NCBI GenBank assembly: GCA_963710665.1 | Contig: CAVQBC010000003.1 | Location: 248,001 to 312,000, forward strand | Direction: 5' to 3' | DNA: 64,000 nucleotides | From: CAVQBC01 sp963710665 | Lineage (GTDB): Bacteria > Actinomycetota > Thermoleophilia > Solirubrobacterales > Solirubrobacteraceae | Shown here: positions 1 to 8,850 of the stretch, in pieces | Layout: each line of letters opens with the position of its first letter | Numbering within the stretch: position 1 is the first letter of the stretch | The notes under the pieces: generated by a model | Databases searched by the model: none | What the model saw: the letters and a program-made list of their open reading frames with translations, nothing else | What the model was told of the DNA's origin: nothing | Made by a program: the position numbers and the translations under genes

Positions 1-1
1 C

Positions 2-142
2 CGCATCCAGGAGCGCCTCCAGGGCCGCGTGACCCCGGAGACCTGGACGCACGGCTCATCGGCCCAGCGCCGGCGGTGGTTCACGACCGGCTACCGGACC
101 GGGCGCATCGGCGCCTGCGACACCTTCCGCGGGGAGATCTGA
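2..142 (+). CDS. Neutral zinc metallopeptidase (YpfJ/Zn_peptidase family), C-terminal end only
   Basis: Only the last 46 codons lie inside the window; the gene begins upstream. The readable tail contains the family's typical ending, with RLQGRVTPETWTHGSSAQR followed by RWF, TGYRTG and CDTF, which matches the C-terminus of the putative neutral zinc metallopeptidase family (PF04228; E. coli YpfJ). The HEXXH catalytic motif would be upstream and cannot be seen, so activity is inferred from family only. It converges on the cyclase gene across a strong hairpin. Confidence 0.75.
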   Translation, partial: RIQERLQGRVTPETWTHGSSAQRRRWFTTGYRTGRIGACDTFRGEI

Positions 143-168
143 CGGAGGGGCGCCGCGGCGCCCCTCCG
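143..168. terminator. Bidirectional hairpin terminator between convergent genes
   Basis: Positions 143-154 pair perfectly with 157-168 (12 base pairs, all but one G-C) around a GC centre. It begins directly after the metallopeptidase stop codon and 13 bases beyond the cyclase stop on the other strand. There is no T tract, so it would be a U-less actinobacterial-type terminator. Confidence 0.65.
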
Positions 169-180
169 CGGTGCGCGCGT

Positions 181-1107
181 CTACCGGACCCGGTAGCCGA
201 GCGTCGTGTTCCAGTGCAGGACCTCGTCGGACTTCGGCAGCGGCGCGTCGGCGCTCGAGATCTTCTTGCCGTGCGGCGCGTCCGGCGGGCAGATCGCGAT
301 GTAGCGGGCGTAGCCGCCGAGGCCGCCCCGGAACTTCGGGTAGCCGATGTCGACCAGGCAGCCGGTGGCGGGCACGAGGTCGAGGTTGGCGACGCCCTCC
401 GCCTGGGTGAAGCCGTGGTGCATCAGCCAGTCCTCACCCTCGAGCGTCGGCGTCGTGTCGGTGTCGAGCGGCTCGTGGCCGTGGAAGAGGATCTTGCGCT
501 GGAGCTGCAGGAACTTGATCGCGTCGAGCGAGACGCCGGGGAAGTTCGGGTCGGCGGCCAGCTCCTTCGCCTTCACGGGGTTGTCGGTCCACTTCTTCGA
601 CCAGTCCGAGCGCACCATCACCACGGAGCCCTGGGGGATGCGGCCGTGCGAGCGCTCGAACCTGCGGATGTCGGACACCTGGAGCGCGTACTTCGGGTCC
701 TTCTTGACCTGCGAGACGATCGAGATCACCACCAGCTTGCGCACGGCGTAGGTCGGCGGCAGCTCGTCGATGGCCGGGTACTCGGGCGCCCAGTGCGCGG
801 GCGGGTCGAGCTGGGTGCCGAACTGGTCGGTCGCGAGCGCGTAGGCCGTCGCCTCGAACCCGTTCTCCGCGTAGGTGTAGGGGACGCCCGTCGCCGGGTC
901 GACCGCCGGCTTGAACGTCGCGGGCCCGAATCCCTTCCACACCGGCATGTTCGGCGTGATCGAGTGGGTCAGGTCGACGTAGCGCGACTTGCTCAGCGTC
1001 TGGTCGTACGCCTGCCACAAGGCGCTCTCCCCGCCCGCTGCCGCGGTGCCGGGCACGACGAGCGCGACCGCCAGCGCGGCCAGCGCGGCTGTCCTGATCC
1101 TGCGCAT
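181..1107 (-). CDS. Secreted cyclase family protein (kynurenine formamidase-like)
   Basis: This 308-residue protein belongs to the cyclase/metal-dependent hydrolase family (PF04199). Residues 1-24 form an Ala-rich signal peptide ending in AAAGG, so the mature enzyme should be extracytoplasmic. The characteristic metal motif appears as GTQLDPPAHW near residue 100: the Asp, Pro and final His of HxGTHxDxPxH are kept, but the His after GT is Gln and the first His is also absent. A second conserved block, FHGHEPLDTD, lies near residue 210. Substrate is unknown; family members hydrolyse formamides or cyclic amides. It is divergent from the aldehyde dehydrogenase with 111 bases between starts. Confidence 0.75.
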   Translation of the reverse strand: MRRIRTAALAALAVALVVPGTAAAGGESALWQAYDQTLSKSRYVDLTHSITPNMPVWKGFGPATFKPAVDPATGVPYTYAENGFEATAYALATDQFGTQLDPPAHWAPEYPAIDELPPTYAVRKLVVISIVSQVKKDPKYALQVSDIRRFERSHGRIPQGSVVMVRSDWSKKWTDNPVKAKELAADPNFPGVSLDAIKFLQLQRKILFHGHEPLDTDTTPTLEGEDWLMHHGFTQAEGVANLDLVPATGCLVDIGYPKFRGGLGGYARYIAICPPDAPHGKKISSADAPLPKSDEVLHWNTTLGYRVR

Positions 1108-1218
1108 GAACTACCTCCTGCTCCTGGGTGGTCTGGCGACGGCGCCGGTCCCCCCGCCGTCGTGTCAGTGCGCGAGTCTCGCCGACGTACCATCACGGCG
1201 TCTACTGCGGAGGTTGGA

Positions 1219-2723
1219 ATGGCAGCGATCGCAACGATGGAGGAGTGGACGGCGCTCGCGTCCTCGGTCGACGTGCCCCGGCGGGCGCTCGTCGACGGGG
1301 AGCACGCCGACGCGCTGAGCGGCGAGACGTTCGAGTGCCGGAGCCCGGTCGACGGGCGGCTGCTGGCGGACGTCGCGGCATGCGGCGCGGTCGACGTCGA
1401 CCGAGCGGTCGCGGGCGCGCGGGCGCGTGTTCGAGTCGGGCCGGTGGGCCACCGCCGCCCCGCGGGAGCGCAAGCGGGTCCTGCTCCGGCTCGCCGAGCT
1501 GATCCGCGAGCACGCGGACGAGCTCGCGCTGCTCGAGACGCTCGACATGGGCAAGCCGATCAGCGAGTCCCGGGGCACCGACGTGCGGCTCGCCGCGGAG
1601 TGCTTCCAGTACTACGCCGAGGCGGTGGACAAGGTCTACGACGAGATCGCGCCGACCGCCCGCGACGCGGTCGCGTTGATCTACCGCGAGCCGCTCGGGG
1701 TCGTGGGCGCGGTCGTGCCGTGGAACTTCCCGCTGCTGATGGCGGCGTGGAAGCTCGCCCCCGCGCTCGCGGTGGGCAACAGCGTCGTGCTCAAGCCGGC
1801 GGAGCAGTCCCCGCTGACCGCGCTGCGCCTCGGCGCGCTGGCGCTCGAGGCCGGCCTCCCCGCGAGCGTGCTGCAGGTCGTGCCGGGCGACGGCCCGGGC
1901 GCGGGCGCGCCGCTCGGGCTCCACCCCGACGTCGACATGATCGCGTTCACCGGGTCGACCGAGGTCGGCAAGGCCTTCCTCCGCTACGCGGGCGACTCGA
2001 ACATGAAGCGCGTCTCGCTGGAGTGCGGCGGCAAGAGCCCGCACGTCATCCTGCCCGACTGCCACGATCTGCAGGCGGCGGCGTCAGGCCGCGGCGTGGG
2101 GCGTGTTCTACAACCAGGGCGAGGTCTGCAACGCCGGGTCCCGGGTCGTCGTCCACGAGCGGATCAAGGACGAGTTCGTCGACCTCATGCTCGCCGCGAC
2201 GCGGGACATCGCGCCGGGCGACCCCCTCGACCCGCGGACGACGCTCGGCGCGATGGTCGACGAGATCCAGACCGAGCGCGTCCTCGGCTACATCGCGGCC
2301 GGCCGCGAGGAAGGCGCCGACCTCGTGCTCGGCGGCCGGCGGGTCCGCACCGACAGCGGCGGCTTCTACATCGAGCCGACCGTGTTCGACCGCGTGCGCA
2401 ACGACATGACGATCGCGCGCGAGGAGATCTTCGGGCCCGTGCTGGCAACGATCGAGGTCGGCTCCGAGGGCGAGGCGATCTCCGTCGCCAACGACACGAT
2501 GTACGGGCTCGCCGCCGCGGTGTGGACGGACAGCGTCGACGCCGCCCACCGGGTGTCGCGGGCGATCCGCGCCGGCGTCGTGTGGGTCAACACGTTCGAC
2601 TCGAGCGACATCACGAGCCCGTTCGGCGGCTTCAAGCAGTCCGGGTTCGGCCGCGACAAGTCCATCCACGCGCTCGAGAAGTACGCCGACCTCAAGACCG
2701 TCTGGATCGGGCTGCGCGAGTAG
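1219..2723 (+). pseudogene. Aldehyde dehydrogenase, NAD(P)-dependent, broken by two +1 frameshifts
   Basis: Three consecutive reading-frame segments together encode a typical aldehyde dehydrogenase of about 500 residues. Segment 1 (1219 to about 1425) has the N-terminal strand. Segment 2 (about 1425-2080) carries the cofactor site PWNFPLL, KPAEQSPLTA, FTGSTEVGK and the general base Glu in LECGGKSP. Segment 3 (about 2090-2723) has the catalytic Cys in NQGEVCNAGSR and EEIFGPV, ending FGRDKSIHALEKY. Each break needs one extra base removed, near 1420-1430 and 2074-2092, both in GC repeats. Two removals give exactly 500 codons, so sequence error is as likely as real inactivation. It is PuuC/BetB-like, but the aldehyde substrate cannot be named. 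Its stop lies three bases from the convergent kinase stop. Confidence 0.85.
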
Positions 2724-2726
2724 GCG

Positions 2727-5297
2727 TCACGCGGTCAGCGGGATCAACGCGGCGACCAGCGTCCCGCCGCCGGCCGGGCTCTCGACCCGGAGCCGCCCGT
2801 CGAGGACCGCCAGCCGGTCGACGAGCCCGAGCAGACCGGGACCGCCGGCGCGGGCGCCGCCCACCCCGTCGTCGCGCACCTGCACCGCGAGGCCGCCGTC
2901 CTCGAGGCGCGCCGTGACGGCGGCGCGCCGGGCGCCGGCGTGCTTGGCGATGTTGGTCAGCGCCTCGGCGACGACGAAGTAGGCGGTCGCCTCGGCGTCC
3001 GGCCCGAGCCGGCCGACGTCCACGTCGATCTCGACGGGGACGGGCATCCGCGCGGCCAGCGCCTCGACGCCCGCGCGCAGCCCGCCGTGGGTCAGCACCG
3101 CCGGCATGATCCCGTGCGAGAGCTCGCGGAGCTCGGCCACCGCCCGCTCGCAGTGCTCGAGGGCCTCGTCCAGCAGGGACGGAGCCGTCGCGGGGTCCTT
3201 GCGGAGCGCGTCACGCGTGAGCTTCATCGTGATCACGGTGTGGACCAGGCGCTGCTGTGCGCCGTCGTGGAGGTCCCGCACGACGCGCCGGCGCTCCTCG
3301 TCGGCCGCCGCCGCGATGCGCGCCCGCGAGGCGGCGAGATCCGACCGCGCCTGGATGTTCGAGATCGCCGTGGCGATCAGCCCCGTGAACTGGGCGACGC
3401 GGGACTCGGTGTCGCTGGGCAGCGACTCGGGCCGGATCAGCGCGGCGACCATGACCCCCCACAGGCTCCCGTCGACCGCGATCGGGCACCCGACCGCCGA
3501 GCTGATGCCTCGCGCGCGCATATGCGTGGCGAGCGCGCCGGTCGCCGTCGCGTACTCCTCGATCCGGGCGGGCCGGCCCGTGCGGTGGACCTCGGTGGTC
3601 ACGTTCTCACCGCCGAGGGGCAGCCGCGTCCCGACCGCGAGGCTGTCGCCCACCCCGCCCCAGCTGGCGACGACGGTCGTGGTCCCGTCGTCCTCGTAGC
3701 GGAGCATCGCGGTGCTCTCGACGGGCAACAGCCGGCCCACCTCCTCGGCGACCGCGGCGAAGACCTCGGCCGGCTGGCGCTCGCGCGCGACCAGCGTCGC
3801 GACGCGCCGCAGCGCCGCCTGCTCGTCGGCGAGCCGCTCCACCTCGGCCCGCGTCTGCGCATTGATGATCGCGGTCGCCACGAGCTCGGTGAAGCGCGCG
3901 ATGCGCGCCTCCGTGTCGCGCGGGAGCGGCCCGGTGGTGGAGTGGACGGCGAGGTTGCCCCACACGCGGGCCTCGACGACGATCGGGCTCCCGACCGAGG
4001 AGCTCAGCCGCATCCGCGTCCGGACATAGTCGCCGATCGCCCCGGGCACGTCGCGCCAGTCGTCGATGCGCACCGGCCGCCCCGTCTTGAGGATCCGCGG
4101 CGCGAGGCTCTCGCCGGTGAGCGGGAACTGCCGCCCGACCTCGGTCTCGGCGTCGACGCCCTCGGCCGTCCAGCTGCCGACCGCGGACAGCATGCCGCCT
4201 GGCTCGTAGCGGATGGTGGCGGCCGCATCGGCGCCGAGCAGCCGCCCGACCTCCGCGGAGACGGCGGCGAACAGCTCCTCGGCGGGCACGCCCTGCGCGA
4301 CGAGCGTCGCGACCCGCCGCAGCCCCGCCTGCTCGTCGGCGAGCCGCGCGAGCTCCTCCTGTCTCGCGGTGGTCGAGAACGTCGCCGCGACCAGCTCGGT
4401 GAACTCGACGAGCCGGTCCTCGATGTCGTCGGGCAGCGGCGCGCCGTCGGTCGAGTCGGTCGACATCGCCCCCCAGAGCGCACCGTCGACGAAGATCGGC
4501 GCGCCGGCGCACGCGCGGATCCCCGTCTCGCGGGCGGCATCCGCGATCGTGCCGGGGATCGGCCGGAAGTCGTCGATCGTCGCGGGCCGGCCGGTCTCCA
4601 GGATGCGCGCGCAGATCGTCGGTCCGTCGAGCGGCCAGCGGCTGCCGACCTCGAACGGGTGCGGCCGATCGCTCCAGGCGCCGACCACGCTCGCCGTCCC
4701 GTCGGTCTCGTAGCGCCACACGGCCACGAGCGGGAGGCCGATCACGAGCCCGACCTCCTTGGCGATGGCGGCGAACACGTCCGCGGACGTCGCCCCGCCG
4801 GCGACCAGCATGGCGACGCGGCGCAGCGCGGCCTGCTGGGCCGCGAGGATCTCCTCGTGCTCGCGCAGCAACTCGTCGGCGCGCATCTGGTCCTCGACGT
4901 CGTTGAAGACCACCACCGCGCCGCGGCCCCCCTCCTTCATCTCGATCGGGACCGAGACGTAGGAGACGGGGAACAGGGATCCGTCGCGGCGGACGAACCA
5001 GTCCAGCTCGCTGGCGACCTTCTCGCCGTGGGTGAGCGGCCGCAGCATCGGACACTGATCGGCGGGGAACGGCGTCCCGTCGGGGCGCCGGTAGTGGATC
5101 GTCTCGTGGCTGTTGCGCCCCCACAGCTCGTCGGCGCGCTCGTAGCCGAGCACGGCGATGGCGGCCGGGTTGGCGAACCGGATCAGCCCCTCGCCGTCGA
5201 CGACCCAGATCGGCTGATCGGTCGTCTCGAGCACGGCGGCGAGGAACTCCTCGGCTCCGACCTGCAGACCGGCAAGATCGATGAGGGAATCGGGCAT
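2727..5297 (-). CDS. Sensor histidine kinase, PAS-GAF-GAF-GAF-HisKA_3-HATPase
   Basis: This is an 856-residue cytoplasmic kinase with no membrane segment. A PAS domain (about residues 15-130; ANPAAIAVLGY) is followed by three consecutive GAF-like domains (about 165-310, 330-475 and 495-640). Each is preceded by a near-identical linker of the type LADEQAGLRRVATLVA, so the module appears to have been triplicated. The H-box ERRRVVRDLHDGAQQRLVH (about residue 665) marks a NarL-type HisKA_3 dimerisation domain. The ATPase domain shows EALTNIAKHAGA (N box), DDGVGG (G1) and GLLGLVDR (G2). No response regulator lies nearby, so the partner is unknown. The ligand of the GAF domains is also unknown. Confidence 0.88.
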   Translation of the reverse strand: MPDSLIDLAGLQVGAEEFLAAVLETTDQPIWVVDGEGLIRFANPAAIAVLGYERADELWGRNSHETIHYRRPDGTPFPADQCPMLRPLTHGEKVASELDWFVRRDGSLFPVSYVSVPIEMKEGGRGAVVVFNDVEDQMRADELLREHEEILAAQQAALRRVAMLVAGGATSADVFAAIAKEVGLVIGLPLVAVWRYETDGTASVVGAWSDRPHPFEVGSRWPLDGPTICARILETGRPATIDDFRPIPGTIADAARETGIRACAGAPIFVDGALWGAMSTDSTDGAPLPDDIEDRLVEFTELVAATFSTTARQEELARLADEQAGLRRVATLVAQGVPAEELFAAVSAEVGRLLGADAAATIRYEPGGMLSAVGSWTAEGVDAETEVGRQFPLTGESLAPRILKTGRPVRIDDWRDVPGAIGDYVRTRMRLSSSVGSPIVVEARVWGNLAVHSTTGPLPRDTEARIARFTELVATAIINAQTRAEVERLADEQAALRRVATLVARERQPAEVFAAVAEEVGRLLPVESTAMLRYEDDGTTTVVASWGGVGDSLAVGTRLPLGGENVTTEVHRTGRPARIEEYATATGALATHMRARGISSAVGCPIAVDGSLWGVMVAALIRPESLPSDTESRVAQFTGLIATAISNIQARSDLAASRARIAAAADEERRRVVRDLHDGAQQRLVHTVITMKLTRDALRKDPATAPSLLDEALEHCERAVAELRELSHGIMPAVLTHGGLRAGVEALAARMPVPVEIDVDVGRLGPDAEATAYFVVAEALTNIAKHAGARRAAVTARLEDGGLAVQVRDDGVGGARAGGPGLLGLVDRLAVLDGRLRVESPAGGGTLVAALIPLTA

Positions 5298-5331
5298 CCG
5301 AGCGTGCTCGCGCGAGTCTACGCCGCCGCGA

Positions 5332-6354
5332 TCAGCCCGGGGCGTCGACGAGCGGCACCGTGTCGAGCGTGTAGTGGCGCTCGCGCGGCGGGGTGTAGCG
5401 GGCGATGTTCTCGAGCGTCCAGGTCGCGCTCCGGACGACCAGCTCGGTGGGCGGGTCGGCGGGCCGGTCCTCCCCCACGAACCCGGCGAGTGCCTTGATC
5501 AGCGCCCAGCCGGTGGCGACGCTGTCGGGGTCGACGGTCCCCGTGAGCCGATGCTCCCTGATCGCCGCGATCGCGGCGGCGTCGCCGTTCTGCCCGAACA
5601 CGATCACACCGTCGCCGCCGGAGCCGTCGTAGACCTTCCGCCCGCCGGCGGTGAGCGCGGCGGACGCGCCGAGCGCGGAGGCGTCGTTGTACGCCCAGAT
5701 CGCGCCGGCGTCCGGATGCTTGGTCAGCAGGTCGGCGACGAGCGGCTCGGCGCCGGCGGCCGTGTCCCTCGTGTTGTGCGCCTCGCCGACGATCTCGAGG
5801 CCGTCCGCCTGCGCGTGCTCGGCGAAGCACCGCTCGTAGGCCTGGATCGACGGGACGGGCGGGCCGCCGACCGCCAGCACCTTGGCGCCGGGCTTCTCGT
5901 CGGCGATGTAGTCGGCGAGCTCGGCGATCGGCGAGCCCTCGCCGCAGCGGTTGAGCTGCCACCACACGGTCGCGTCGATGCCCGCGCCCTCGGAGTTCAC
6001 GCCGACGACCGGGATGCCGGCCGCCTGGGCCTGGCCGTACGCGCCGGCGGCGGCGCCGGGGTCGAGCGTCCAGCTGGCGATCCCGTCCTCACCCTGGCTG
6101 ACCATCGTCGCGATGTCGGCGACCTGCTTGTCCGGCGAGAGGTTCGCGTCGATCGAGGCCGCCTCCCAGCCGAGCTCCCGGGCGCCGCGCTCGAACCCGA
6201 AGACGATGTCCTGCTGGCCCGGCTGCGCGCCGACCGGGTTCGAGTAGGCGACCTTCGTCGCCTCGCCACCCGGCCCGCCGCCGTCGCCGCCGCCGCACGC
6301 GGCGACCGCCAACACGGCCGTCAGCGCTGCAGCCGCCGCGGACACCCTCACCAT
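5332..6354 (-). CDS. Sugar-type ABC transporter substrate-binding lipoprotein
   Basis: This is a periplasmic-binding-protein type 1 (Peripla_BP_4, ribose/xylose-like) of about 340 residues. The N-terminus has a lipoprotein signal, LAVAACGGG, giving a lipidated Cys near residue 20. The start at 6354 gives a normal short signal peptide; an in-frame ATG at 6384 would add ten charged residues and overlap the permease. Motifs such as QGEDGIASWTLDP, GIPVVGVNSEG and WAYNDASALG fit the hinge-bending fold. It is the last gene of the hyuB-hyuA-ABC operon, so it should capture the operon's substrate at the cell surface. The ligand cannot be predicted. Confidence 0.85.
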   Translation of the reverse strand: MVRVSAAAAALTAVLAVAACGGGDGGGPGGEATKVAYSNPVGAQPGQQDIVFGFERGARELGWEAASIDANLSPDKQVADIATMVSQGEDGIASWTLDPGAAAGAYGQAQAAGIPVVGVNSEGAGIDATVWWQLNRCGEGSPIAELADYIADEKPGAKVLAVGGPPVPSIQAYERCFAEHAQADGLEIVGEAHNTRDTAAGAEPLVADLLTKHPDAGAIWAYNDASALGASAALTAGGRKVYDGSGGDGVIVFGQNGDAAAIAAIREHRLTGTVDPDSVATGWALIKALAGFVGEDRPADPPTELVVRSATWTLENIARYTPPRERHYTLDTVPLVDAPG

Positions 6355-6361
6355 CTCGCGC

Positions 6362-7327
6362 CTATTGTGATGGTCGCGTGGCATCGCGGAGAACGCCGAG
6401 ACCGACCGCCGCGATCAGCGTCACGCCGCTGACGGTGCCCTGCCAGAACGACGACACGTCCGCGAGCGTGAGCCCGTTCTGGACCACGCCCAGGAAGAGC
6501 ACCCCGATCACCGTGCCGAGCACGCCGCCCTCGCCCCCGGTGTAGGCCGTGCCGCCGATGAGCACCGCGGCGATCACCGTGAGCAGCAGCGCCGGGTCGG
6601 CCTGCGCGGAGGCCCCCGCGAGGCGGCCGACCTGCACGATCGAGGCGAGCGCGGCCATCAGCCCCGCGACGGCGTAGGTGACGAGCACGACGCGCCCGAC
6701 GTCGATGCCGTTGAGGCGCGCCGCCTCGCGGTTCGAGCCGACCGCGAACAGCGCCCGTCCGAAGCCGGTGTAGCGCAGCACGGCGCCGGCGGCGAGCAGC
6801 AGGACGAGGTCGAAGAGCAGCAGGATCGGGAACGGCCCGACCTCGTCGTTGGCGAAGTCGCCGAGGACCGGGTAGCCGGGCTTGCCGAACAGGCTGATCG
6901 ACTGACCGCCGTTCACCACCAGCGCGAAGCTCTGGTAGATCGAGAGCGTCCCGAGCGTGGCGACCAGGAACGAGATCCGCAGCCGCGTGATCATGATCCC
7001 GTTGAGGAGGCCGAGCAGGACGCCGAAGAGCACCGTCGCCGCCAGCACCGCGACGAGGGGCCAGCCGGCGTCCAGCGTGAGCCCGAGGATCATCCCGGCC
7101 GCGGTCGCCGCCGACGCGGCCGACAGGTCGATGCCCGCGGAGATGATCACGAACGTCGCGCCGATCGCCAGCACGAGCGCCACGCTGTTCGACTTGACGA
7201 TGTTCATGAGGTTGTCCCAGGTCAGGAACACCTCCTCCGTGAGCGTCAGATAGGCGCACACGACCACCAGCGCGAGGAGGACGCCGGCGTGGCGCCCGAG
7301 CCACAGCCGCCCGACCGCGCCGCTCAC
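6362..7327 (-). CDS. ABC transporter permease (RbsC/BPD_transp_2 family)
   Basis: This is a hydrophobic protein of 321 residues with about eight to ten membrane segments, starting at a GTG that overlaps the ATPase stop (GTGA). Family markers include SAGIDLSAASAATAAG near residue 70, the GRALFAVGSNREAARLNGI loop (EAA-like contact with the ATPase) and LIGGTAYTGGEGGVLGT. It is the membrane channel of a ribose-type importer. Only seven bases separate it from the downstream binding-protein start. Confidence 0.88.
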   Translation of the reverse strand: MSGAVGRLWLGRHAGVLLALVVVCAYLTLTEEVFLTWDNLMNIVKSNSVALVLAIGATFVIISAGIDLSAASAATAAGMILGLTLDAGWPLVAVLAATVLFGVLLGLLNGIMITRLRISFLVATLGTLSIYQSFALVVNGGQSISLFGKPGYPVLGDFANDEVGPFPILLLFDLVLLLAAGAVLRYTGFGRALFAVGSNREAARLNGIDVGRVVLVTYAVAGLMAALASIVQVGRLAGASAQADPALLLTVIAAVLIGGTAYTGGEGGVLGTVIGVLFLGVVQNGLTLADVSSFWQGTVSGVTLIAAVGLGVLRDATRPSQ

Positions 7328-8850
7328 GGCGCGGCCCCCTCCCGGGGCACGCCGGAGACCGCCACGTGCGCGACCTCCGCCTCCGTCGTCCCCGCTGCGG
7401 CGAACTCGCCCCGCACCTCGCCGCGGTAGAGGACGAGGATGCGGTCGGCGATCCCGAGCAGCTCTCCGAGCTCCGACGAGATCACCACGATCGCGGCACC
7501 CTCCTCCGCGCGCTCCTGCAGGAGCCGGTAGATCTCGCTCCGGGCGCCGACGTCGATTCCGCGCGTCGGCTCGGCGAGCACGAGCACGTCGAGGCCGCGG
7601 GCGAGCATGCGCCCGAGCACGACCTTCTGCTGGTTGCCACCCGAGAGCGCCGTGATGCGCGTCTCCGGCGAGGCGGTCACGACGCCGTAGCGCTCGATCG
7701 CCGCGCGCACGCGCCGGCGCTCCGCGCGCGTGTCGAGCACGCCCGCGCGCGTCAGCCGGCGCAGCCACGCGACCGAGAAGTTCTCCGCCACGCTGCGCGT
7801 CGGCAGCAGCGCGGCCCGCTGGCGATCGTCGGGCACGAGCCCGACCCCGGTCGCGAGCGCCGCGCGCGGGTGCGAGAGATCGGCGGGCCGTCCGCCGACG
7901 CGGACCCCGCCCCGGTTCGGGATGGCCCCCGCCAGCGCGAGCCCGAGCTCCGCCTTGCCCGAGCCGACGAGCCCGGCGACGCCGACGATCTCGCCGCGGC
8001 GGGCGCGCAGCGTCGTCGGCTTCAGCCGGCCGTCGGACGAGCGCAGCCCGTCGACCTCGAGCACCGTCTCGCCCGGCTCGATCGCCCGCTTGCGGTAGTA
8101 GTCGCCCAGCTCGCGCCCGACCATCAGGCGCACCAGCTCCCCCTGCGGCGTGGCCGGCAGCGGCACCTCGGCGACGCGGCGCCCGTCGCGCAGCACGGTC
8201 GCGGTGCTCGCGGCGCGGTAGAGCTCGGGCAGGCGGTGCGAGATCAGCAGCACCGCGGCGCCGCCCGACCGCAGGCGCTCGACGGTCTCGAGCAGCCGCC
8301 GCGACGCCGCCTCCGAGAGCGAGCTGGTGGCCTCGTCGAGGATCAGCAGCCGCGCCGGCGAGGAGACGGCGCGCGCGATCTCGACCTGCCGCTGGAGCTC
8401 GGCGCTCAGCCCGCCGACGGCGCGCCGCTCGTCGACGGGGACGCCGAGGCGGTCGAGGACCGCGCGCGCCTCGGCACGCACGCGCGGCCAGTGGACGCGC
8501 CCCAGCCGCCCGCGCGGCAGGCGGCCCATGAGGATGTTCTCCGCGACGCTGAGGGTCGGGGCGAGCGTGCGCTCCTGGCCGATCGTGACGATGCCGAGCG
8601 CGAGCGCCTCCTTCGGCGAGGCGATGGCGCCCGGGACGCCGTCGACCTCGACGCGACCGGCGTCCGGGGCGAGCGCGCCGGAGGCGATGCGCGCCAGCGT
8701 CGACTTCCCCGAGCCGTTCTCGCCGGTGAGCGCGTGCACGACCCCGGCGTGCAGCGCGAGGTCGACGCGATCGAGCGCGAGCCCGCCGGGGAAGCGCTTG
8801 GTGATCCCGGCCAGGCGCAGCAGCGGCGGCGAGCCGGGCGCGCCGGTCAC
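7324..8850 (-). CDS. ABC transporter ATP-binding protein with two ATPase domains (RbsA/MglA type)
   Basis: The 508-residue protein has tandem nucleotide-binding domains. Domain 1 has Walker A GENGSGKST (about residue 43), a diverged signature region before LLILDEATSSLSE, and the Walker B Asp-Glu. Domain 2 has a degenerate P-loop GLVGSGKAELGLA, signature LSGGNQQKVVLGRML and LVLAEPTRGIDVGA, the usual asymmetry of this sugar/nucleoside importer family. The GTG start at 8850 overlaps the hyuA stop by four bases, implying translational coupling. Although the family normally imports pentoses, hexoses or nucleosides, linkage to hydantoinase genes suggests a different ligand here. Confidence 0.9.
   Translation of the reverse strand: MTGAPGSPPLLRLAGITKRFPGGLALDRVDLALHAGVVHALTGENGSGKSTLARIASGALAPDAGRVEVDGVPGAIASPKEALALGIVTIGQERTLAPTLSVAENILMGRLPRGRLGRVHWPRVRAEARAVLDRLGVPVDERRAVGGLSAELQRQVEIARAVSSPARLLILDEATSSLSEAASRRLLETVERLRSGGAAVLLISHRLPELYRAASTATVLRDGRRVAEVPLPATPQGELVRLMVGRELGDYYRKRAIEPGETVLEVDGLRSSDGRLKPTTLRARRGEIVGVAGLVGSGKAELGLALAGAIPNRGGVRVGGRPADLSHPRAALATGVGLVPDDRQRAALLPTRSVAENFSVAWLRRLTRAGVLDTRAERRRVRAAIERYGVVTASPETRITALSGGNQQKVVLGRMLARGLDVLVLAEPTRGIDVGARSEIYRLLQERAEEGAAIVVISSELGELLGIADRILVLYRGEVRGEFAAAGTTEAEVAHVAVSGVPREGAAP

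Noticed and set aside
1425..2090. Programmed ribosomal frameshifting to explain the broken genes
   Set aside because: The junctions share no slippery sequence, both shift directions occur, and unrelated gene families are affected. Sequence error or decay is simpler.
2940..5498. An 852-codon plus-strand frame antisense to the histidine kinase
   Set aside because: Composition is Arg/Asp/Pro/His-rich, with no motif. The kinase on the other strand has full domain structure.
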